Positions 23,914 to 32,213 of a stretch of DNA of 64,000 nucleotides are shown in pieces (position 1 is the first letter of the stretch; each line of letters begins with the position of its first letter). Origin of the DNA: Sipunculus nudus. Taxonomy: Eukaryota; Annelida; Sipuncula; Golfingiida; Sipunculidae. A model generated the notes under the pieces. That model saw only the letters and a program-made list of their open reading frames with translations. It did no database searches and was not told where the DNA came from. Position numbers and translations under genes: made by a program. Location of the stretch: assembly GCA_026874595.1 (NCBI GenBank), contig CM049309.1, forward strand, positions 2,890,076-2,954,075, read 5' to 3'.

Positions 23914-23931
23914 TGGCGACCGCGACGAGAC
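23914..23931 (+). promoter_or_regulatory. Primer binding site candidate, tRNA-Arg-like
   Basis: TGGCGACCGCGACGAGAC starts 3 nt after the LTR. TGG pairs with the tRNA CCA tail, and the next 8-9 bases fit the complement of a tRNA-Arg acceptor end (…CGCGGTCG-CCA) as I remember it from animals. The tRNA identity is inference. Confidence 0.6.
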
Positions 23932-24068
23932 CCTGTATTTCGTAATAACGGCTACATTTGGATGTAAAATTTCACAGTGGTCTCTATAACTTCTAGGTAT
24001 TGAACTAGTATTTAACTACAATTGAACTCGGATATTTCTCAGACACGTTATCTTGATACTTTGCAAAT

Positions 24069-24581
24069 ATGGGTACGGAATTTAAACCAAATGAAATTAT
24101 ACCACAATTAAGAGAAAATAGGAGCTTATTGTATACGTTAAAGAAAAATGAACTTGAAATTGTTGCTCTACATTTAAATATTGACATCATGGATGTATGC
24201 ACTGTAGAGGGTTTAAGAAATGTACTTAAGAAATCCTTATATGGTGATATAGATAGTAAAGAGGAATCTGATTTGGAGGAAAAACCTATTAAGGAACCTC
24301 TTGGGGCAACAGCTATTGACCCGATAGAACTAGAATTGAGAAAGTATGAACTTAAATTGAAATATGAAGCTCAGGTTGAAGCAGAAATCCGTAGATGTGA
24401 AATCGAAAGAGAAACGCAAATTAAGTTGAAAGAGTTAGAGTTACAAAATCCTCAAAATCGTAAAGCACATGAGCCGTCTGAATTCCTATTCAGAAATTCG
24501 ACGAAAGTACCTCCCTTCAATGAAAACGAAGTGGAGCGTTATTTCAGTTATTTTGAACGGGTGGCCACTTTAATGGCTTGA
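24069..24581 (+). CDS. gag: Gag, N-terminal part, ends at an in-frame TGA
   Basis: A 170-codon frame starting at the first ATG after the primer binding site, in the same frame as the next block (24582-25583). Residues about 86-126 are a highly charged helical stretch (rich in E, K, R, L) that looks like a coiled coil. The C-terminal part (from about residue 137, 'FLFRNSTKVPPFNENEVERY') begins the capsid-like domain. The frame stops at TGA 24579-24581, where the Gag family has a conserved tryptophan before the 'WTLLLQSVL' region, and the reading frame continues without shift after it. This makes a nonsense substitution the simplest reading. Programmed readthrough is the alternative, but it would be oddly placed in mid-capsid. 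There is no homologue search behind this call; it rests on motif recognition. Confidence 0.8.
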   Translation: MGTEFKPNEIIPQLRENRSLLYTLKKNELEIVALHLNIDIMDVCTVEGLRNVLKKSLYGDIDSKEESDLEEKPIKEPLGATAIDPIELELRKYELKLKYEAQVEAEIRRCEIERETQIKLKELELQNPQNRKAHEPSEFLFRNSTKVPPFNENEVERYFSYFERVATLMA

Positions 24582-25583
24582 CCTGAAGGCCAGTGGACCC
24601 TGTTGTTACAAAGCGTTCTGGTTGGTCGTGCACAGGACATTTACACTGCGCTCACAGACGAACAATGCAGGGATTACGACACTGTAAAAGAGGTCATTCT
24701 GAGAGCCTATGAATTAGTCCCCGAAGCGTATCGCTTAAAATTTAGGAATGCCACAAAAATAGAAAATCAAACTCATGTTGAATATGCTAGAGACAAAGAA
24801 AGTGCATTTAATAGATGGTGTCAGTCTATGAAAATTGATCAGGATTTTGAAAAACTCAAACAACTAATTTTGATAGAAGAGTTCAAAAGGCATCTCCGTA
24901 GTGACATTAAAATATTTTTGGATGAACATAAAGTAAGGAATGTAAACGAGGCTGGTGTCCTGGCAGATAAATTTGCCTTGACGCACCACCCCAGTTATAC
25001 CAGTCACAGGAGGAGGTATGGTGAGAAAAGAGAAGGTAGCAAAAGCCCAAAACTGGGTCGGAGAAAGGGTAGTCCCTACTATCGGGGTCACTCCGGCTCA
25101 GGTAAACCACAGTCCGATCATGGTAAACCCCAGTATAAAAGTCAATCTGACTCTCCTGCTCAACATAAAGAGGGACAACCTAGGACTGGACCCAAATATT
25201 GTACATTCTGTGAGTTCAAGGGGCATGCAGAATCTGAGTGTTATAGAAAAAGATACGGTCAAAGTAAGCCTAAACCTAATGCATTGACTGTTACGCAGAG
25301 CATGAAACCGGTAACAATGCCCAGTAAACTAGAGACTAAAGGTGAAACACAAAGCCCTGTCCACGAGAGCTTTCAGCCCTTTGTGTCAGATGGCTTTGTT
25401 CAGTTAGAGGGTAACCATGCAAGAAAGGCCCGTGTTAAAATCTTAAGGGATACCGGGGCAACCCAAAGCCTCGTTTTGAAATCTGTTCTTCCCTTCTCTC
25501 AAGAGAGTTACGCGGGGTGTTCAGTTCTAGTCCAGGGCGTTAATTCGGAATTTTTAGAAGTTCCATTACACAGAGTGAAATAG
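24582..25583 (+). CDS. gag-pro: Gag C-terminal part with zinc knuckle, and N-terminal half of protease
   Basis: This continues the gag frame after the TGA. An apparent start would be the TTG at 24603, but I take it as internal. It opens with the capsid segment (WTLLLQSVLVGRAQDIYTAL, YDTVKEVILRAYELVPEAYR). Numbering from 24603, a basic RRR/KRE/GRRKG stretch at about residues 136-160 is followed by a CCHC zinc knuckle (C200, C203, H208, C213), the nucleocapsid-type RNA binder. The aspartic protease begins with the active-site motif DTGA at residues 283-286. The frame then ends at TAG 25581-25583, within protease and before the conserved LLGND segment, which lies in another frame downstream. The disruption is therefore inside one domain and not at a gag/pol boundary. 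Confidence 0.85.
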   Translation, partial: PEGQWTLLLQSVLVGRAQDIYTALTDEQCRDYDTVKEVILRAYELVPEAYRLKFRNATKIENQTHVEYARDKESAFNRWCQSMKIDQDFEKLKQLILIEEFKRHLRSDIKIFLDEHKVRNVNEAGVLADKFALTHHPSYTSHRRRYGEKREGSKSPKLGRRKGSPYYRGHSGSGKPQSDHGKPQYKSQSDSPAQHKEGQPRTGPKYCTFCEFKGHAESECYRKRYGQSKPKPNALTVTQSMKPVTMPSKLETKGETQSPVHESFQPFVSDGFVQLEGNHARKARVKILRDTGATQSLVLKSVLPFSQESYAGCSVLVQGVNSEFLEVPLHRVK

Positions 25584-27349
25584 AATCTGATTTAGTCTCT
25601 GAATTTGTAACTGTAGGAGTTTGTTCAAAGTTGCCAGCAGAGGGCATTTCGCTCCTCCTAGGCAACGATTTAGCTGGTGACAGAGTGAAAATTGATCCCA
25701 GAATGACAAAATTGCCGAGCACTGATAGGGACACAGACCTGCTCCAGCAGGAGTTTCCGGGCGTATTTCCAGGCTGTGTAGTGACTCGAGCGATGAGTAA
25801 AAAGGCAAGTCTGAAACCAGAGAGTTCTGTACTTGACCTCTCGCAAACCTTTATGGCGCATTCAAACGATGACGTCAGTGGCTTAAAGCCTGTTACGCGA
25901 GTAAATATTAAATCGCCCGCGTGTGACCCAAGTGGCACACCAAGTCCAAAGGACTCGACTACAAATGTAGTACAGGGCAAACAGACCCTGAATAGAAATC
26001 TCCAAAGGAGTACAAACGGCGTGAAATCGCCTGATCAAAATGGGCATGAACAGTTAAAGGATAGGAGTGTAAAGAATGTAGAAGTTAGCATGAAAACTGA
26101 TGATTTGATAGAAATGCAAAAGAAAGATCCTGATATTGCCTCCCTTAGAGAAAATGCCTTGACTAAAGAGGAAGCAGATAAAGTTCCAACTTGTTTCACC
26201 TTACAGAATGATGTACTAGTCAGAAAATATAGACCTCCCACCATACCAGCGGACGAAACGTGGAAAACTCTTTATCAAATTGTAGTTCCCCCCGAGTATC
26301 GCCCAGAAATCTTAAAACTTGCACATGATCATCCTATGGCAGGACATTTGGGTGTCAGGAAAACCAAACACAAAATTCTCCAACACTTCTATTGGCCCAA
26401 GTTAAAACGAGACGTGGCGAGATACTGTAAAACTTGTCATGTGTGTCAAATGATTGGAAAACCAACCCACCAAATTAGTCCTGCGCCACTCTCGCCCATA
26501 CCAACAACACATGATGCGTTTGAATCAATAATACTTGACTGTGTAGGACCGCTAAGGAAAACTAAACATGGCAATGAATATGTTCTAACTATCATGTGTA
26601 CTGCAACTAGATTTCCAGAAGCAATTCCTCTTAGAACTATATCTGCAAAGAAAATTGTTGAAGCTCTGGTTAAATTTTTTACTACTTTTGGCTTACCAAG
26701 AACAATACAAACGGATCAAGGTTCAAATTTCATGTCAAATATATTTGCCCAGGTTATGGCAGAGCTAGCCATAAAACACTACAAATCCAGTGCCTACCAT
26801 CCTGAGAGTCAAGGTGCTCTAGAGCGATTTCACCAAACTCTCAAAAACATGATTAGAGCTTATTGTCTTGACACTGGGAACCAGTGGGATGAGGGTTTAC
26901 CCTTTTTGATATTTGCAGCCCGAGAAGCAGTGCAAGAAAGCTTAGGGTTTAGCCCTTTTGAATTAGTGTATGGGCACTGTGTAAGAGGCCCCCTGGCGGT
27001 GTTAAAAGACACTTGGATGGAAAACAGTTCTCAAAGTAGCTTGTTAAAATATGTTCAGGAATTCAAGGAGAAATTAAGTAGGGCAAATGAAATCGCCCAA
27101 GAACATTTAAAGAAAGCCCAAAACAAAATGAAAGTATGGTATGACAAAAAGACGACAAAAAGAGAATTTAAACCTGGTGATAAAGTTCTGGTATTATTCC
27201 CAATTCCAGGACATCCCCTGCAAGCAAAATACTCTGGACCATACAAAGTTGTTGAGAAGAAATCAGATTTGAATTATGTGATTGATACTCCTGATCGTAG
27301 AAAGTCACATCAACTTTGTCATATAAATATGTTGAAAGGAATATCATGA
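25584..27349 (+). CDS. pol (int): Protease C-terminal half and integrase
   Basis: This frame is open from upstream of 25584, in the -1 frame relative to gag. The TTG at 25631 is not a real start. Numbering from 25631, residues 3-14 (AEGISLLLGNDL) are the protease C-terminal LLGxD segment. A divergent linker of about 150 residues follows. Integrase then shows the HHCC zinc finger (H234, H239, C269, C272), the catalytic triad D303, D362, E398 with D,D(35)E spacing, and a C-terminal GPY/F-type module (KPGDKV, KYSGPYKV, CHINMLK). It ends at TGA 27347-27349. RT lies downstream in the +1 frame, so integrase precedes RT. Integrase inserts the cDNA copy into host DNA. The joint with RT is broken by what looks like one extra base in an A run just after CHINMLK. 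Confidence 0.92.
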
Positions 27350-27437
27350 CAGATCAGCAGAAACATGTCAATCTAGTCCTCCCCAAACAAATTTAATACT
27401 CATTAAAGAAACTGAAAAGAATGCCGAGGATGTTCTC

Positions 27438-28889
27438 ATGAAGAAAACTGAACATCCTGTAAAACTGAACAACTCTGATATTTTAAATAATTTAGATCAG
27501 AAATTGTCACATTTGGATTTCGATCAGTTATCAGAGTTGAAGGAAATCCTGATAAATTATGACTCTTTATTTCCTGATGTCCCCAGTAGAACTAATGTAC
27601 TACAGCATGATGTAGACGTAGGAGATGCTTCCCCTATTAAACAGGCACCATATAGAGCTGGTCCCCAAAAGTTACAAGCCATAAAGAATGAAATCAAGTA
27701 TATGATAGAGAATGATATTATTGAAAACAGCAGTAGTGCCTGGAGTTCCCCATGTTTGTTGATAAAGAAGCCTGATATGACCTACAGATTTTGTACAGAC
27801 TATCGAAAAGTTAACACTGTAACAATAACAGATACTTACCCTTTGCCCAGAGTGGAAGATTGCATTGATAGGATTGGATCTGCTACGTATATTAGCAAGT
27901 TAGATCTGTTAAAAGGTTATTGGCAGGTACCTCTTACCGAACGGGCTAAGCAAATATCTGCGTTTGTAACGCCAAACGGTTTGTTCCAGTACAAAGTTAT
28001 GCCCTTCGGAATGAAAAATGCGCCAGCCTGCTTCATGAGACTTATGAATTGTGTATTATCTGGCTTAGATAACTGTACTTGCTATATTGATGATGTTGTT
28101 GTATACAATCACATATGGGAAGATCATAAACAAAGTTTGGTAGAACTCTTTGAGAGACTGAAAAAAGCAGGATTGACAGTTAATCTTGCCAAGAGTGATT
28201 TTTGTCGTGCAACTGTAACATATTTAGGGCACGAAGTAGGTCAAGGTTGTGTAAAACCAATTGCCAGTAAAGTATCTGCTATCGTAGAATTTCCAGTTCC
28301 TACTAATCGCAAGGAACTAATGCGATTCTTAGGAATGACTGGGTATTACAGGAAATTTTGTCAAAACTTTGCAGAAGTTGTAAATCCGTTAACGGACCTA
28401 TTGAAAAAGGACAGAAAATTCCATTGGAATAAAAACTGTCAAAATGCTTTTGAAAGAGCCAAAGCTATATTACAAAGTGCACCTGTGTTACAGGCTCCAA
28501 ATTTTGATAAACCGTTTTCTCTCATGACGGATGCCAGCGATTGCGGTGTAGGCGCTGTGCTCATCCAAGACGATGACTTTAACATAAGTCATCCGGTTTG
28601 CTACTATTCAAAGAAATTTTTACCTCATCAAAAGAATTATTCTACTATTGAAAAGGAAACTCTGTCCCTATTGATGGCGTTACAGCACTTTGAAGTATAT
28701 TTGGGCTCTACGCCGTATGATATAACTGTTTATACAGATCATAATCCCATAACATTTCTTCATAAGATGAAGAATAATAATCAGAGATTAATGAGATGGA
28801 GTCTAGCCCTGTCAGAGTTTAACCTAGTTATCAAACACATAAAGGGCTCCGATAACATAATCGCTGATACGTTATCGAGACGTCATTAA
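27438..28889 (+). CDS. pol (rt-rh): Reverse transcriptase and RNase H
   Basis: 483 codons from the ATG at 27438. The same frame is open for another 30 or so codons upstream, back to the end of the integrase frame at about 27340, so the ATG need not be the true start. The sequence is Gypsy-type RT: PYRAGPQKLQ lead, SPCLLIKKPD, FCTDYRKVN, KLDLLKGYWQ, the PFGMKNAP region, catalytic YIDD at residues 216-219, and YLGHEVGQG. RNase H follows, with catalytic D365 (MTDASDCGVGAVL), IEKETLSLLMAL, D434 (YTDHNPITFL) and the terminal DTLSRR segment. It ends at TAA 28887-28889. The product copies element RNA into DNA and removes the RNA strand. All key residues are present, so this part looks intact. No integrase or envelope follows. 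Confidence 0.95.
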   Translation: MKKTEHPVKLNNSDILNNLDQKLSHLDFDQLSELKEILINYDSLFPDVPSRTNVLQHDVDVGDASPIKQAPYRAGPQKLQAIKNEIKYMIENDIIENSSSAWSSPCLLIKKPDMTYRFCTDYRKVNTVTITDTYPLPRVEDCIDRIGSATYISKLDLLKGYWQVPLTERAKQISAFVTPNGLFQYKVMPFGMKNAPACFMRLMNCVLSGLDNCTCYIDDVVVYNHIWEDHKQSLVELFERLKKAGLTVNLAKSDFCRATVTYLGHEVGQGCVKPIASKVSAIVEFPVPTNRKELMRFLGMTGYYRKFCQNFAEVVNPLTDLLKKDRKFHWNKNCQNAFERAKAILQSAPVLQAPNFDKPFSLMTDASDCGVGAVLIQDDDFNISHPVCYYSKKFLPHQKNYSTIEKETLSLLMALQHFEVYLGSTPYDITVYTDHNPITFLHKMKNNNQRLMRWSLALSEFNLVIKHIKGSDNIIADTLSRRH

Positions 28890-29109
28890 TTTTGATCTGA
28901 TGATTGACTCTTGTTATAGCCTCGGACATGTTTTGTCCTTTGGAAGAGTTGTATTACATATATTACATGTATTAAGATATTGCTGATTATACTATTTGTG
29001 ATGATAATTAATTAGCTGTAAGAAGCATAAACTAATGCTTAAGATGTCAAACTACTCATATACTCGTCATACAGTGCTAATGCTTTGCTCTCCTTACCTT
29101 CTTTCTTTT
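28890..29109 (+). other. 3' untranslated part of the retrotransposon
   Basis: About 220 bp between RNase H and the polypurine tract, with no frame. It leaves no room for an envelope gene. Confidence 0.8.
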
Positions 29110-29120
29110 AAGGGTGGGGG
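29109..29120 (+). promoter_or_regulatory. Polypurine tract
   Basis: AAGGGTGGGGG immediately before the 3' LTR, the plus-strand primer site. It is purine-only except for one T. Confidence 0.8.
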
Positions 29121-29852
29121 TGTTGCATGGACGTCACCCGGACATCGGAAGATGGCGCCACGAAGTGGTGTGGCCGCCCCCCTTTCCACGCTTATGGATC
29201 CACCCCGCTATCAGTGACTACTGACGCGCTTTTAGAAACATAAAAACTATTCTTTGACCATTCAGTACTGGTTTTGCAGTTCTGCCGGCGCTATCGTTTC
29301 TCTCAAGCAAAACCACAAACTTCTGCGGTTTCCACCCATTGTTGAAAACCTATAAAACGAACTCGCCTGCAGTTCGAGGCGGGACTATTGACTTCGCCAA
29401 CGCCACGTTGCTGTTATCCCCGGGGACCGTGACCGTGGGCTCTTGGTCCCCAAGCCCACGGAATGCCATGAACCACGCCATGAACTTTATTATTTAAGAA
29501 GAGGAGAGACTTTGTTTGTTTGGTGCCACATGGATTAATACAGGACTTCAGTTTTGTGTGTGCCCGAATTATGTGTTGATGATGGACTTCAGTTTCTCGT
29601 ATACCGGATTCAGTTAAGTATTTCGTTACAGTTCGTTATTTAGAGACTCAGTTTTCGTCAGAGACTTGGTTATAAATTACGTTATGTATTGACTATTATA
29701 TTATTTGTGTATGAATGTAAATATTGTAATCTAGTAATATAGTACTGTTTTTGCACCCATATTTTGGTTACGTATTCATTTGAAGAGAACGTGTCTGAGC
29801 ATATGTGTTACGGTTCGGCCTGAGTTGTTTGGTGTGAAAAGGGACCGTAACA
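29121..29852 (+). repeat. 3' LTR (732 bp)
   Basis: Same length as the 5' LTR and, by eye, the same sequence. It is followed by CATAC at 29853-29857. Confidence 0.95.
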
Positions 29853-29857
29853 CATAC
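29853..29857. repeat. Right target-site duplication CATAC
   Basis: Exact copy of 23174-23178. Confidence 0.95.
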
Positions 29858-30499
29858 CTTTAGTGGTTATATACAATGCTGTGAAATAAAAATATTGGTA
29901 TTTGGTGGGATATTGTTTTATCACCGTACTCTACCATATACACATGCCCATAGAACCTGATATATAAAATGTAATGCTTTAGTTATACATGAGAATCAGG
30001 AGGCATTGACAGTATGTTTATCCTCGATGGTCTGGCATCAGTGTAATGCCAGGGAATTTATCACTAACTCACATTAATTTCTGCCAACACAGATATTTAT
30101 AAATGATTCAGAACTATTACACGGCACCCCCATCAATCTTCATCTCCACGCAGCTTTCTCGTCAATGTTACCGTTAATCTAAGTTTACGCATTGATATCT
30201 GGTACCTCTGGCTGCATTGCACACACCCTATAACTGAACCATAACTGTCAAACCATCACAAATATTTTACATGTCACATCAAAGATGGCACATGATCAGG
30301 TGTCTGACTTAATTTTTTACATCATTTTGTCTCTTGTTGGTCAAGTCATCTGGAGTGCAGCAAGACCACATAGGGAATTTTTAAATGACTAATTCTGTCA
30401 CTAACCAAAACTACAATTGTACTCATTAGAGCTTATACCTCTGCCAAGGAAAGCAATTCTATTGGATCTGTCACTTTGTAGGATTTCTCCCACCTATAC
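29858..30499. other. No gene seen
   Basis: AT-rich sequence between the retrotransposon and the next H1 element. No feature is supported. Confidence 0.45.
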
Positions 30500-32213
30500 A
30501 TAACAAAACTAGGGACCCATGGGTCTCAACGCTCAGCTGCATTTGTCTATAAAGATATATGTTTATGAGGTTTTCCAAAATATTGGTCCTGTGATCAGTT
30601 TGAAGCCAACCTGTCTACCCAAACTGGAGTTATCATCCATAAACTAATTTGTGAATGGATGGGCCATGTGACCTTAACCTTTGACCTTATGACCTCAAAA
30701 ACAAAAGGAAACTTCCCCTATAGGCAGGTGCACCACATGTTGATGATGGAAGGATTGAGATGAAACGTTTGGCTTAAAATGCATCCACAATCTTTCTAAA
30801 GTAGTGGGTCCTGTGACCTTGACCTTTGATCTCATGACTCCAGAAACAATAGTTCTTACTTTAGTGGTGGGCCATATATTAGTCAAGTTTAAAACCAATA
30901 TTTCAAACTAAACTGGTGTTATCATCTGGAAACTAATATGTGGATTGATGGCCCCAATGACCTTGACCTTGTGTCTCCAAAATCCATCAGTTACTTCCAT
31001 TACTGGCAGGTGAGCAACATCTGGAAGATAGAATGTTTATGGACAGAAAGTTTGGCTAAAATTACATCAACAATCTTTTTAAAGAAGTGGGTCCTGTGAC
31101 CTTGACCTTTGGCCTTAAGACCCCAAAATATAAAAAGTTCTTACATTATTGGTGGGTCATATATAAGTCAAAATTGAAACCAATATGTCAATCCAAACTG
31201 GAGTTATCATCCAGAAACAAATATGTGGACAGATGGGCCCCTGTGACCATGAACTTTGACCTTGTGTCCCCAAAATCAATAAGTTTCTTCCCCTATTTGC
31301 AGCTCAGCTATATGTGCAAGATGGAAGGTTTTGGATGAAAAGTTTGGCTTAAAATGCATACACATTCCTTTGAAAGAAATGGGTCCTCTGACCTTGACCT
31401 TTGACCGTTGGACCCCAAAATCAACATGGTTCTTACTTTAGTGGTGGGCCATTTATAAGTTAAGTTTGAAATCAATATGTCAAACTAAACTGGAGTTATC
31501 ATCTGGAAACTAATTTGTAAACAGATGGCCCCTGTGGCCTTGACCTTTCACCAATTGACCCCGAATTCATTTATGCTCTGCCCATACTGGCAAGTCAGCT
31601 AAATGTGCAAAATGGAAAGTTTGGGATGAAAAGCTTGGCTTAAAATACAGCCATAATCTTTTTAAAAAAAGTGAGTCCTGTGACCTTGACCTCTGACCTC
31701 ATGACCCCAAAATCACATAGGTTCTTGCTTTAGTTGTGGACCATTTGTAAGTCAAGTTTCAATGGCATCCACTAGTGATCAATAAACACACCAGGTTTTG
31801 GGACACTAGATGTAATTACAGCTGAGAAACTGACATGATTGTTGTTGTCATTTTATAGTAACAAAATATACAGGTGGCGCCATCACTTTTCGGAAACTGA
31901 CAAAACTAGTCATGGTCAATATTCAAAGCAAGATTCATGACAATCCATGCATTAATTTTCAAGATATTGGAGGTTTTGTATTAAATTTTTTATATTCTGG
32001 GGGGTACTTTTATGCCCAATAGCTTGGAGGATGTAGGTCGCAGTGACCTAATTTCAGGTTTCCAAGGAGATTTTTTATTGACCTCCCTGGATATTCACTT
32101 AGAAGTTTCTTGGTTCAGCAGTTACGATTTGTGCCCTGCTAATGGACGGCCGGCCGGACGACGGACAAAGCGCCATTCCTATACCTCAGTTGACTTACAG
32201 TCAGCTGAGCTAA
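30500..32213 (+). mobile_element. H1 element with an internal tandem array of DR1-bearing units
   Basis: The 5' end (GGGACCCATGGGTCTC followed by GCTCAGCTG, about 30512-30539) carries the GACCCATGGGTC palindrome. From 30560 to 31760 there are about eight half-units of 138-149 bp, each with a TGACCTTGACCTTTGACCT-like segment (starting at about 30670, 30819, 30959, 31097, 31246, 31389, 31538 and 31680). An H1 type-a unit with GGTGGCGCCAT and a 6-G site (31871-32130) and a GGACGGCCGGCCGGACGACGG tract follow. The 3' end is CAGTCAGCTGAGCTAAAAA at about 32193-32211. Reading this as one element is inference from the matching ends. Confidence 0.55.

Larger units (their letters stand above)
23179..29852 (+). 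mobile_element. Gmr1-like (Ty3/Gypsy) LTR retrotransposon, full length, coding region broken
   Basis: A 6,674-bp element with two 732-bp LTRs (TG...CA), a CATAC target duplication, a primer binding site and a polypurine tract. Domain order is Gag with zinc knuckle, protease, integrase (HHCC, DDE, GPY/F), then RT and RNase H, with nothing but about 230 bp between RNase H and the 3' LTR. Ty3/Gypsy elements normally have integrase last. Integrase before RT with Gypsy-type sequences is the signature of Gmr1-like elements, first described in deuterostomes. Three breaks interrupt the frame: a TGA at 24579-24581, a -1 shift near 25580, and a +1 shift near 27335-27349. I see no envelope gene. Confidence 0.95.

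Noticed and set aside
25560-25590. Programmed -1 frameshift as explanation for the protease break
   Set aside because: No canonical X-XXY-YYZ slippery heptamer is present, and the break lies inside protease, not at a domain boundary. A one-base loss is simpler.
25540-25980. 146-codon minus-strand open frame inside the retrotransposon
   Set aside because: Antisense shadow of the protease/integrase coding region.
28890-29109. Possible envelope gene or third frame in the retrotransposon
   Set aside because: Only about 220 bp separate RNase H from the polypurine tract, with no open frame.
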